Source: Morella rubra
Lineage: Eukaryota; Streptophyta; Magnoliopsida; Fagales; Myricaceae
DNA length: 64,000 nucleotides
Direction: 5' to 3'
NCBI GenBank assembly: GCA_003952965.2
Contig: CM025849.1
Coordinates: 15,663,366-15,727,365, forward strand
In this document: positions 1 through 11,800 of the stretch, piece after piece
Layout: the number at the start of each line of letters is the position of its first letter
Position numbering within the stretch: the first letter of the stretch is position 1
The notes under the pieces: generated by a model
Seen by the model: only the letters and a program-made list of their open reading frames with translations
Told to the model about the DNA's origin: nothing
Databases searched by the model: none
Program-made: the position numbers and the translations under genes

Positions 1-771
1 ATCGTTACAAGCATTTTTCGAGATCATGCTTTAACTCTTACTACAAATCCCAACAACCTAAAGTGACATTTCTTCTATCCTCATGTGTAGGCCCAAGTGT
101 ATCTCCACACAAGTTTTTTACAATTGATAGGTGAAAGAAGTAATTTATCTCTTAAGCCAGATGTGCAATACAAGGCACATAATGAACGAGAAAGACAAGA
201 ATGAAAAGAGCTTGACAGGTAGCAGTATTAGCTTTCTTGGGATCTGGGTTTTCTTCTTTTTCAAGATCTTTCTGTCTCTTAGTAGGTTAGTAGTCATGAA
301 TGATGATGAGTTCCTGTCTTTTCTCTCTCTATCTTGTTCTATTTATAGTCCTCTAGACTTATGTGGTTGCCAAGATGCTTTGTAAGGTTTGACAGATGCC
401 TTAGAGTTTTTAATTCAAAAAGAATGAGTTGGCATCATTTCAGGAGAATCTGCAAAATCGAAGTATGTGTCAACAAATAGTCGGCATGTGTCAACCATCA
501 ACGCTGGAGAGATTTTTCAGCAACTTGAAAGTGTCTTTTCCATTCTAAACATCGTTAAACACCTATAATGAATAATATGTACATTTTAGCTTATGCAACG
601 ATGTTATAGAATATTTAGGACATTTTACAAAGAGAGAGTTTTAATCCTTTTGGAAATTGATTTTAATGAATGTGGATTAACAATATTGAGTTCTAAAATC
701 CTTCAAAACAAATAGAATTTGTTATCATCAAAATCAGAAGGTATTGTTTAAGGAGCAACCTTGGGCTAATA
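1..771 (-). mobile_element. SIRE-type Copia LTR, partial (cut by window edge)
   Basis: This stretch parallels the LTR at 44,468-48,981. Shared landmarks, in the same order, are 'caaatcccaaca' near 45, 'ttcttctatcctcatg' near 70, 'agtcggcatgtg' near 479, 'gagttctaaaat' near 688 and 'caaccttgggctaa' near 757. Its right end reads ggctaata, where the other copy reads ggctaaca just before the polypurine tract. This places the LTR start (minus sense) at about 771. No polypurine tract follows, so it is probably a solo LTR or an LTR cut off from its element. It crosses the position where the other copy carries a 3.3-kb insertion, and so shows the uninterrupted LTR structure. The left end lies outside the window. 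Confidence 0.75.
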
Positions 772-2040
772 ATACCCATGTTTAGAAGGCTTCCCCTCCC
801 CCTTACAAGGGTGGAGGTAACTTGAGGTACTTGCAGTCTGCTCAAAGTTGTAAGGTGCGCAAGAGAGTTGTTCATTAATAACCACAACGTTCATTAATAA
901 GCCTAACTCGTTATGAAACGTGATTGAAAGATCCTTCACAATGCTCAATGCATGTTGTAAAATATTGAAGAAGATAACCAATTAATACATTGCACACCTA
1001 AGCGTTATTGGTTATTGCAAGCTGTGTTATACACAACTTCGTTAAATAAATGGGGATGCGGTGGATGAATTATTTGCTGAATGAGCTTACCTAGACGAGG
1101 TTGGAATCACACTCAGTGAGGATGAAGTGTAAGCTCTTAATACTGTGATGAAGGTCTAGCGTGGATGCGAGCTAGGAGGGACAAAATGACGGAGATGAAG
1201 TGGATGCATACACATGGCGATTGAGTACATTCCATTTATGTTAATGTGTTTGGATTAATCTATAAGTTGACTATAAAGACGGAGTCGTTTAGCCATTTAC
1301 TTGAGTTTATGAATTTGGACTTCGTTATTTGAATTGATGTTTGTTATAGAATGTCAATGATATTGACCTTCAATTTAATTTGACATTTATTTCATCCTAT
1401 CATTTGCTTAATAAATTGCATAGGTGTCATCATCAATGATGTACGACACCCCATATTGTTGTACTGGAGCTGTGGTAGGATGCGGTTATACATGACGAGG
1501 AAAGAGAAGAACTATGGCCAGTGATTCGACTGTTGCCCATTACATCGAATTAGTACTATGCATAATTGACAAAATATTACCCTTTCTTTATGCTTTTGGT
1601 GGGACTATATTAATAAGTGACTATTTAACAGGACCATCCCTGGGATTTTGTTTGGGTCGATGAGACCGATGTAGCGGGACATGGTCATGTGACTCATGGT
1701 CGTCAATGTTCAGTTGGCCGTCGAGGACGAGAAGTAAGATGACTTATTTGTTTTGTATGTTGTTTGCTTTTGTTTATTATAATGTCGTCGTAGTCCTTAG
1801 TCGGTGGGGTACAAAGTTGTTATGCTTATGAGCGTATATTGGACCTCTATTGTAACTATGATGCAATAATGACATATGCTTTTCTATTTTGTATAGGGCA
1901 TGAAATTCAGTAATAGGTGCTGTATGTTTTATATCGGATGTGAGAAATCTTCATATTATTTTTCAATTATATCCATTAAGGTCTCCTAGGCAATACTAGT
2001 CTTAGTTTGCATGTATATATAAATCATTATTTTAATGACG
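772..2040. other. Gene-poor stretch, nothing recognised
   Basis: I see no open frame with family motifs, no terminal repeats and no RNA gene here. The part from 1,080 to 1,740 is less A/T-rich than its surroundings, with GA- and GT-rich phrases such as gtcgaggacgag near 1,720. It could be a decayed coding region of a transposon, but I cannot name a domain. Confidence 0.4.
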
Positions 2041-2046
2041 TGTTAT

Positions 2047-2113
2047 GTAAATTGTGCCGTATGTGTCAGGCTATCCTATTTTTTAATAAGGGGCCTCATA
2101 CGGCACAATTTAC
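2047..2113. repeat. Short hairpin with perfect 17-bp arms
   Basis: Left arm gtaaattgtgccgtatg (2,047-2,063) and right arm catacggcacaatttac (2,097-2,113) are perfect reverse complements separated by a 33-nt loop. The arms are too short for a typical miRNA precursor and no promoter is visible. It is most simply the core of a small MITE. Confidence 0.75.
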
Positions 2114-2294
2114 GCCACTTATTAATATAGTCCGACCAAAGACAATAAAGGTTGCAAAAACAATGCTGTGTGAAACATTCCCATCATGAATGAATTTGTT
2201 GTTTGACGTTGTGGTTTTTATGTATGTTATTAAGAAAAAACAAATTAGTGGTTTTGTGAAAAGTGGCTCTGTCATAAAAAATTCAAAATAAACT

Positions 2295-2480
2295 TTAACG
2301 TTGTAGAATTTAAAGAAAAATGGAAAAAAAGAAAATTGATTTTAATGTAGTTGAATTGAAAGAAAAAATGAAAAAATCATTTTAACGTAGTAGAATTTAG
2401 AGAAAAAAGAAACAAAATTTTATTTAAAGTAATAGAATTTAAAGGGAAAAAATGAAAATTGATTTTAATGTAGTATAAAA
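2295..2480. repeat. Degenerate ~41-bp tandem repeat, about 5 units, A-rich
   Basis: The phrase aacgtagtagaatttaaag followed by an A-rich run recurs at about 2,302, 2,347, 2,388, 2,429 and 2,469, a spacing of roughly 40-45 bp. Units differ by several substitutions and indels. No coding potential. Confidence 0.7.
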
Positions 2481-2846
2481 ATAAAAAAATTTTTTATTTA
2501 TTTTATTTTTAATTATTAGCTAATAAATACTCAATAAATTCTCTCGCTTCTACAGTAATTCCGAACAAATAAACTCCTTGAACTTTTTTCCCATATTAAA
2601 AAATATTCAACGTTCAATTATTTTCAATTATTATTAAAAATTTACAAAACATCTAAAAAAACACCCTTTTAAACTCCAACCAAAACCTAAATTTTCAAAA
2701 GCTCCAAAATTTTGAGAAGATTCTCTAAACTTTTTGTAGGCAAACATCACCCTTAGTTTCAAACCAACGTTTAGTATTGCAAGATTGTTTTAGGAACTCC
2801 CAAACTTTTCGATATGATATTATCTCCAAGTATTCAACTCAGACTA

Positions 2847-3129
2847 AATTAGCAATACAGTTCTAATTTTTAACAAATCAGTTTTTGGGATACAACTTTG
2901 AATAGGCCGATCCCTGTGATTGTATTTTTCAGACATAAGGGTCAGATGTGCATGTCGAGGTCAGGTCAGATTATCCCTAATCTTAATCTTGCCTCCATTA
3001 TAGGGCAATGTTTAGTGGCGGAAGGACTTCTATGTTAGAAAAATGGACCACAGGGATCAAACCATTCAAAATGGTATCCCAAAAACTGATTTGTTAAAAG
3101 TCAATAGAACATGAACTGTATAGATAATT
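2847..3129. repeat. Fold-back (MITE-like) element
   Basis: The left arm contains ttaacaaatcagtttttggg (from 2,870) and gatccctgtg (near 2,909). The right arm contains their complements cacagggatc (near 3,048) and cccaaaaactgatttgttaa (near 3,078). The outermost pairing is aattagcaatacagttc with gaactgtatagataatt. Arms are about 90 bp with a few mismatches, around a loop that is not palindromic. No target duplication could be set with certainty, so superfamily is not assigned. Confidence 0.75.
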
Positions 3130-3454
3130 AAACCTTTAACTTAGGACATTACATTTGCAATATTTAAAAGTTAAAAAAAAAAGCGAAGTCATATGACGGA
3201 GGCCCTAGAAGGAAAGCATTAGACTTATTGTAAAAAAGGGTGACATGTGAGGATAACTTGAGCTTATTAATGGCATTTTGGAAATATTTTATGAATGATA
3301 GTTTTATAATTTCAAATAGGGGTAAATAAGGGCTTAATGGTCAATTAAGCAAGAGGGTTCTTTAGGTTAATTTTAATTAGTTGTAAACCTAGAGGATGAT
3401 TCATTCATGTTGAGACTTGTCGGTGACGACTTGTTTTAGCCTTGGAGACTCCTG

Positions 3455-4207
3455 AACTTTCGGTTTTTTAGGGTTCATAGCTACTTGCGCGACGTGCAAT
3501 TCTTTTAATCTAAGTTAGGTGATCTTATTTTAATTCATTGAATAGGGTTTGATCTAATATTTTATCTTTCTTCGTTTTCTGAATTGTACTATTGCAATCC
3601 ATTGAATAGAGTTGATTTCAACCATCTTTTCTTTGTTCTTGATATTTAATTATCTTTCTGTTTTAATTTTCAAATTTTAATGTAGTTAAATATTATTGAT
3701 TTGTCTAGATTAAATTCCTATTGGAACCAAATCCCTAAATTGTGTTTTGTATAGATTGGTGGCTTGTTGAGGACTCTGCTCAGATCCAACAACAAGCCAC
3801 CAATGTATACAATCACAATCTCCGAATTGAGAATCTCGGGTTTATGAGATTTAGGGATTTGGTTCAAATACGTATGATGTAATTGAAGACAATCAATGAA
3901 ATTTAACTAGATTGAGGTTTAGAATTTGAAATAGAATGAATAAATAAATATCAACAAAGAAAAGGTGATTGAATTGACTCTATTCAATGGATTGTAAAAG
4001 TACAATTTGAAAATACGAAGAGAGATAAAATGATAGATTAGATTAAACCTTATTCAATGAATTTCAAGTATAAGATCTTTTAACTCGGACTCAATGAATT
4101 ACGCCAAGCTAGTGAATTACAAGTATAAGATCTTCTAACTTGGATTAATGAATTGCACCAAGTTAGCCCAAGTTCTTCAGAGCTATGAACCCTAGAAAAC
4201 TGAGTGC
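3455..4207. repeat. Large fold-back element (~750 bp, ~330-bp arms)
   Basis: The two halves are imperfect reverse complements. At the centre ttggtggcttgttg (near 3,756) pairs with caacaagccaccaa (near 3,790). Further out, gattgcaatccattgaatag-type text near 3,592 pairs with tattcaatggattgtaaaag near 3,980, and at the ends agggttcatagct (near 3,470) pairs with agctatgaaccct (near 4,181). Its right end directly abuts the LRR-kinase relic, which it appears to truncate. It resembles a Foldback or long-hairpin MITE. No transposase is inside. Confidence 0.75.
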
Positions 4208-5110
4208 CTTGCAAGAATCCACAACAAACCAGGAATTGAACATGTGATTCAATTAGATGAAAGATCCAGGACTTTCTAGCTTCTTAAGCTTAGATAGCCA
4301 TTGAGGCAATTGACTAGTAAGTTGGCCAGAACCAAGACTCAAGGATCAAAGAAATATATTTGAATCCTTATGACCCAACTATACTGTCATCAGCTGGTAT
4401 TGCCTCTTGTAGGAAATTATTTGCTTCTTCTTTGGAATCTATTAACCTAGATATATATACATGGGGCGGAATAATCTTTTTCAGATAAAAAAAAAAAGTG
4501 ATCTAGGAGCATGAGAGGAAAAAGGGTCCATATTTTCTTCATTTGATTTTCCATAAGACATACTGGACTGCAATAGAGTAATTAAGAGATCAATTATAGT
4601 TTGTACATAAAACAATACGCTTATTGTAGCGGCAACAATGAGACGTATATTTTCTTCGAACCAACTATATATATATTGCTATTAACTATATTGGTTAGCT
4701 TGTTAGAATTGTAACTGAGAAGAAAGATAAAAACTTTCATTGAGCCACCTTAGCTGGGATTTATCCCTTTGATTGATTTTGGGAAATTCCAAGTCCTTTT
4801 AGAAACTTGCATGACAGAAGGCTAAGATTTGTGCAATTCAACAAAGATTGGGGTAAGTTAATAGCCTGTGAAGGTATTGTTACTGAGATTGAGTTTGGTT
4901 AAGTTCCATGCTCATTGGAGGGAGGAGGAATGAATCATCCCATTGATCGAATTGTATGCTAGACATGTCAATTATTTGAGTAGAGGCAGGCCAACCATTA
5001 GAGGAAAAAAAAGTTAGGGATATGTCTCCACCTAAACAGCTGTAGCTGAAATCAAGGACCATGAGGTGCTTTAAGGAGGAAAGAATCCTGTTTGGGAGAG
5101 GACTTGAAAG
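4208..5110 (-). pseudogene. Decayed LRR receptor-like kinase fragment (PSY1R/PSKR-like ectodomain)
   Basis: Reading the minus strand from about 5,110 to 4,208 gives, in shifting frames, pieces typical of the leucine-rich ectodomain of plant peptide-hormone receptor kinases. In order these are SSLKHLMVLDFS (near 5,075), a TFFSSN/IIDMSSIQFD piece (4,990-4,930), a CTNLSLLSCKFLKG-like piece (near 4,810), SYNSNKLTNI (near 4,705), AIPADDSIVGS (near 4,390), then QLPQWLSKLKKLE and VLDLSSN (4,300-4,255), and SIPGLLW near 4,225. The order and the D-D-S-I-V-G and LPQWLSKLKKLEVLDLSSN signatures match the later LRRs of PSY1R-type proteins. Several stops and frameshifts interrupt it. The island region, membrane segment and kinase domain are absent. 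The left end is cut at the fold-back element. I see this as a relic, not an expressed gene; the exact subfamily is inferred by eye. Confidence 0.7.
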
Positions 5111-5149
5111 TCAAATGTTAACAGCTACATCAAACAAATGTAGACAGGG

Positions 5150-5820
5150 GAGTTGAATCACCCCGACGAAAAAAATATACAAGGTGATGGTAGATTGAAA
5201 AAAGTAAGTCTCTCTCGGGACATTAAAGACTTTCATACCTCAGACTCTCTCGTCGCGCAGACAACTCCGACCGCATCTCCCAAGCTCCCATGTGCCACTC
5301 TCTCCAGACCGATGACGCCGACCCTCCCCCATTGATCCACCCTCTACCCTCTGCGCCAACCTCTTTACAAGCACAAAAGCCTCTTGCAACTCTCGCAGTC
5401 TTCTACATACGACACGCCCACAGCACCACACCCCACCCGCTCCCATTCTTGATCCTATTCCTCATCTCCGTCCTCGGAATCACACGGCGCCTATACCACA
5501 TCTCCTCGGTTGTTACACTAAAGCCACGCACTACACCCCCACTCTGTGATGAGCCCCAGCACCACCTCATATTGCACCATGGGACTTGACCTCGCAACTT
5601 TTCCTTCATGCCCTCTGCATGTCCCCCCCCGGCCTGTCATCTCTCTCTGACGTCACATAATGGCGGGCCCTCTATTTGCACCGCCCGCGCCACTCCACCA
5701 AAGTCCTGCCGATTCGCCCCTCAATCACTGCAGCCGGCCTCCCAAAGCTCGAGCCTGCCCACCCCTACCCCTGCATCTCTCTCGCCCTCGAGCACCTCTC
5801 CCTCCTTCCACCAGAGCTAA
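5150..5820. other. C-rich stretch without a recognised gene
   Basis: The plus strand is unusually C-rich with few Gs (for example cccaagctcccatg near 5,279 and ccctaccctct near 5,342), and it sits in otherwise A/T-rich DNA. Open frames of 60-99 codons on both strands are low-complexity, rich in Pro, Ser and Thr or in Gly and Arg, with no domain motif. It could be a corrupted GC-rich exon or 5' UTR, but no protein family can be recognised. Confidence 0.35.
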
Positions 5821-8800
5821 CTCATAACCGAAAATAGAATATCTGATAACTATAAAATAAAGAAGATAATTTCACGACAATAAAATGAATTTTCAGAAAA
5901 GAGCTTCACCCATTCCAATCTGTACATAACCAAGACAGTATAGACAATCACAAAACGGAAGGCAGCAGGCAACAACCTTGCACTTGTAGCCAAACCCAAC
6001 AGGAAATCTTGCCTAATAGAGCTGTTCTAACAGCTGCAAAATAAGATAAGTCACTCTGAATAGCCTTCGGCCTATTAAAACTGACGGATCCACGCTAAAC
6101 GAACTATTGCAAATAAAACAGTCATCATTCTCGCGGAAACACAACACTATTTCCCTTCCCCGTCATTCTAAAAAGCGAAAAGGATCACATCGACTAAGAT
6201 GCACAAGACACCCCTCACCTCCCCCCCATGTAGCGTAAACATCCGTCAAACATCAAGTAGACAGTAAATCTGCAGAACAAGCGGCTAGTTAAGATGATAC
6301 CACTAGACTCTCAGGATAACATGAATACACCAGGATCTCCTCTTTGGGAATAGCCAGATAAATTGTCAACAATGATAAACCAGAAAGAAGGTCAGAGCAA
6401 TTAGGAAGAATCGGACACAAGACGCCTGAATTAACAAATGTGATACCACGTTAGAGCTTAAAAGAATACAAGCATTCTAAAAACTCACTCTGATCTTGAA
6501 ATAACAAATCATAGACCATTGATTAGTCATTGAGAACCCGGCTTAACAGACACTAACAGTCAAGAACGAATATATTGCGAAACAAACCAACCAAAAACAA
6601 CTAGACGTATTTGGACCCGGAACCGGAGTCGATTGGCCTTAGTTACACAAGAACAGTCTACACTAAAAGTTATAATTATGCTTTGAGGGCCTAACGTTTA
6701 CATACCCCCGCAACCACAATCGATCTGATCCCCCACTCAAGTGCATGTTGAGTTCAGCCACTGCAACATAACACAAGAGAAGGATGAAAAGATAGAATCT
6801 TCGAAATTAATCCACAATCGTTTGCGATTAGTCACCACTTACCATTAGATAGCAATTATCCAAATCCATATTGCTCTCCTACATTAACGCATAATTGAAA
6901 ACAGACAAGTAATTCAAACCTATAGTATGTGAGACGTAGCCAAAAGCCTGAAGTCATTTCTCCAAACACGATTACAAGAATCACAGTAAGTATCGCCCGA
7001 TTTGAGAAATAAGGTGATAATATCTCCTCTTTCCAAAAGAAACTTAAATGCCTCGGATACCAAAAATTATGCATGCCTTGATACACATACATTTAATCAG
7101 GAACACCAATCCGACGTACGACCTAGAGCACTATGAAGTTTTCGCTTTCCACAGTCTCATGTAAGGAAAGGTCCTGCATAATATCCACAAAGTGGCAGTG
7201 GATTCAGCGAATATACAGTTACAAAGTTCCCACCAAAAAGGCTCAGACGCTCCGGTGAGTCAACAACGGGATACATTCAGTGTTAGTAGATCATTTGGTT
7301 TTCAGTAGGTGATGGTAACTCTCGTTCCCTAATGAGTCGAAAGATTTAGAATGGTTAGCGGCTATCTTATGAACTACTCTTCGGAAAGTGAAAATATATA
7401 TACGTGGAAGCGGTCTTGACCGACCAAGCAGTCTATACCAATACCATAAGCATCCGGGAAAGGAAGCACCTCAGAATTAACTGGACTGAATCCACAATAA
7501 CCCGAGTTGTGGAAATTTGGTCGAGATAAAGTGTAGGATAATGTGACGACAATAGATTGAGGAACCTTCATTGAACGGGTGGAAACAATGATAACATATT
7601 AGCCATGACTAAGGAGCCAGAGGACCAGACAGCAACTATATGGCTTAGGTTGAGATTTGGTATCATAAATTATCATACACACCTAGATGAGCCCATTCAG
7701 CGCAAGAATAAGAGATGACATATCTAACACATACACATTAACTATTCCAAGAATATGTCTGTTAACTCAAGGCGACAACCCAAAGAACCTTCGCAGATAG
7801 GTTCAATAAGGATGAATAACACTTAATCCGGTAGTGCTAGAGCACCTGACGCGGAGTATTTTTGTGGCGGCAGCAAATATGTAGGGGTGACATCACAGAG
7901 TAGTAGTGAGATCTTGCGTACGAAAAGCAGAGATATACGATATACATATAGAGGCCCTTTACTTGACACAAAGAGGGCAAACAAATATGTGAGACCAATG
8001 AGTTGACCAATTTGTGATTGCAAGAATCCTTCACAAGCAACAACGATGGACAAGACCAGTTTAGAGAGGAGTGTGGAAGTGGTGAAATGGCCAAATGAGA
8101 GAGAGAGTTGCTAATGGTATTAAATGTAAAAATCATACCGCTAAAAAATACACTGAATACAGAAGGGGCTCGCAAATGTAGTACAATTACATATGTGAAG
8201 AAAAGCCGACTCTTCATTAGGAGGGTTCGCGAGAATATTAAGCAAGGAATAATTCAAAGTTTGGGCGTTGAAACTTCTGTTAAGATTGCAAAACAGTCAT
8301 AGGCAGGGTGAAATGTCTTAGTACAAAATTTACAACTTATTGAGGAACCCTCGCTAAACACGAACAATGTGCACACATCCTGAGCCACAAAGTCTCAAGC
8401 CGATGAAATGTCTTTATTCCTCCAAAGAAAAGAGAAGAACAAACTGGCATTCCATGCCTACTCCATCCCAATCTTCCATCTGATTATTTTATGGACTCAA
8501 CAAAAATCCTCCGAAAAAAATTGCGAAAACCCTGTCCAAGAAGGTTAGGTATTAGCAGATGACAAAACAAAACACAGCAAACGAAATAATCAAACGCTCC
8601 TACGTCGCACCCCGACAACCCATTCCCCCCCGCAACCGCCCCGACCGTTTAGATGTGATAAAATTGACCCTCGCCAGTCAAGGAGCAAAATCTCAAAGTG
8701 AAGCGCACTGAGCCGCAGCATCAGCGGAGCGCTCGAGAAAGAATACCGCCGGAGAATTAAACTACAATAATAAAACGAGCGACTAAGTAGTAGTGATCAC

Positions 8801-11800
8801 GGCAAAACTCCATGGGTCAAATTAGTGCTCGGAGAAAGATCCGAACAGAGAATCTGGCAAGTACCGCCAAACCGGACATTAAAATGCAATCCTTATGTAA
8901 CCAGTTAATCCCTACAAATATACCATAAATAAGTTTTTCTCTTACACCAAAAAAAAAGAAAAAAAAAAAACACTGAAACCAACAACCAGTAATAAGATCC
9001 AATATATACTTGATCAGATCTCTGAGGTAGCTCACTAAAGAATTGAACTAACGTCCCACCTGGTCAAATTTTCAGTCTAAGATATCAAGGGAACGACGAC
9101 TGGAAGTGAAAACACACAGTGGAATACAGGCCCAAAAAGCACAGGCAGAGATTGGGAAGCATGTATCAAACGATTCAGAGAGAGTCAATATAAACATAAG
9201 AACACTGGGAAGAATTCAGAATAAGCGCAGAGAATGACCAACGAGCAGAGAAGTATGGAATCAAAAATATGTGGAAGAGAAATACCAAGTGCACATGTGA
9301 AACACATACAACAAATTCAGAACCGTCCGAGGAACGAATAAAGGCACAAAACCAAGCTCATACAACACATAGAAACGATGCGCAAGCGCAGCAAATAGCT
9401 AAGTCAATAACAGGAACACGTGCTATCCTACCCGAACACTCATCAAATGTATATATTCAATTAAGAAGTCCAAAATGTAACGGCAAAAACACAAGATGGC
9501 ACGCATACCAAGCAGCAAGGCGAGTCTTAAGAGTGCTATAAAGAAAACTAGTGAATCCGCCAAATGACAATAAACCGAAACCAAAACGACTCAAAAACAA
9601 AGAGCACAACAGCTAACATGACAATCATAAACAACGGCGGATACTGAAATACCGGCCAAACTACAGTTAATCGAAGCTGAGGCAGCGTGTGAGTGTGTGT
9701 GACGTCGTCTCTAAACTCAATCTGCACCCCATGCTATATATTATCACCATGTTCAAACATTGAATAATGTAAAACGGAGAGATCTCAAATAAGCGTAAGT
9801 AACAACAATATTGGTATGATCCTCAGAACTATGTGCTCACTTCCTGAACCTTCATCTATAGATGTTTATACCAGACATAAAAAACTGTGACAAAATCACA
9901 AATTCACCCAGATAACAACTCCTTGCATACAATATCTCTATTCCACGTTTGAACTGATAAAATGTGCACAATATTAAATACGGAAATCCTAACTGCCCTG
10001 AAAGCTAACATCTGCACAATCAAAGTTATTCAATTCTAAAAGCTATCAAAACAGAAGCCATGTGTTAGACTAAGTCTCGAAAAGAATATGCCTTACAGAG
10101 CTGCATTCAACCGAGTCGGAATAGACAAGCAGGAAATAAACACGTAAATCGAAGCGAGCACATAACAGAACAGAAATACGACCTCAAAATACACTAATAA
10201 CCATTTATCCATGAATATAAAAAACCAAGCTCATCACAAAAATCACGAGACAAACGAAATACTTCACGATGTACTTTCAGTCAAATAGCACTATTTCAAG
10301 AATAAACACGACTTCCAGACATCTTACAAAATGTTTTCCCATCTCAACTTGACCAGAATCAATTTATGCATGTAAAAAAAGTGAGATAAACAAAAGTAGA
10401 AAATGGAAGGAAAACCAAAAATCAAAGCTCACAGAAATTAACCATAAAAAGAACCAGTCTGCAATAAAATTTTACAAAACAAAAATCAACACTCATTAAA
10501 AGACTAATTGAATTTTTGTAGCACAATAATTCCAGAAATTCAAACAGAAATTATATCACACAACCAGAGGTTATCAAAACACCAATCATATAAAAAATAG
10601 TCAATTCGTACACATTTCGAGATGTATATGCGTGTCCCACTACCTCTGATCATTTTTATGTTCATGTGACTCACCTTCTTTCTACTCACCAATCTGATAA
10701 CTCCCAACCGGCACTCGAATGAAGCGAAGAGTGGTTGAGGGCTATGATGAGGCTCAGATGTGAGCAAAACACTCGGCAACTTACGAGCAGTTCGTACTTT
10801 CTATGCCGAATTCTCAACAAGTATCAAGTTCCGAACAATGTAATGTAGAAACCAGATGTCGAAATAATACAGTTCTTCGTCAACGAAAACGAGGGGAAAT
10901 TAGGACGTGACAACAATACATTGTTTATTACAACCAATGTACGACACTACATACTCTGATAAAAGTAGTAGTACCACATCAGAATAACTGCGAAAGTATA
11001 AAGATAAGTCAGCATCACTAAATAAAGGTTTTAGTACATACCATGCTTCAAAGACTAGCAAAAATAAGGAGCACTTCGATCTCTACCAATCATCTACCGC
11101 CATACTTGTAACTGTTTGAATGGAGAATATACTATCGGGACCAGTTTACACATAAATGATATATCTCACATAAACTGATGAGCACGCACAACGTATATCA
11201 TAGAATGAGATCATGTAATGTCGTACAACAAAAATAATAGAACGAGTTTCAATACTTTGGGAATGACAAAGCAAACCATCGAGGCATTCTTGTGTACCAA
11301 TTGTTTTGGCCGTCAACCACAGATTCACTCTAATTTCCTCCAAAAACAAAGTAAAAATTATCTCTCTATAAGGGGAACGAACGAATTTGTCAAATCAGTC
11401 CCTCAAAATCATCTCCCATATTCTTTTGAGGGAACGAGATTTTTTGTGGTCAACCAAGCAAACACAACAGGACAACCCACAAAACACAAACAAATTAGTG
11501 ACAATGCTGTGCTCTCAACAATATGATATCTCTTCTTTGTATGCATTAAGAAGGATTGGACAATTAACAGAGAACCAATAGATCACTCCCAAGGCTCCCC
11601 GACCCGTTCAAACTACAAAGTAGAGAACAAAATCGCCGACAAGTTCCCTGCGAATAGCCACTGCGTACCCGACCACAAGTCACATACGTCAAAAGACAAA
11701 AGGGAAAACAGTGTACCATCAGCTGTACCTTAACGGGTAGACCAAAAGCCAGTGTCAATTCAGTCCACGGACCTGTCAGAACACTCAGAATCCCAAAGCT

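Noticed and set aside
2047..2113. miRNA precursor
   Set aside because: Arms of only 17 bp, a 33-nt loop, and no flanking pairing or promoter evidence.
5290..5820. Pro/Ser/Thr-rich frames that resemble a secreted or signalling peptide
   Set aside because: They follow from C-rich base composition, occur in overlapping frames on both strands, and have no family motif or gene structure.
7823..8217. 126-codon minus-strand frame in the left skewed region
   Set aside because: Two long frames overlap in different registers on the same strand, neither with a domain; composition explains them.
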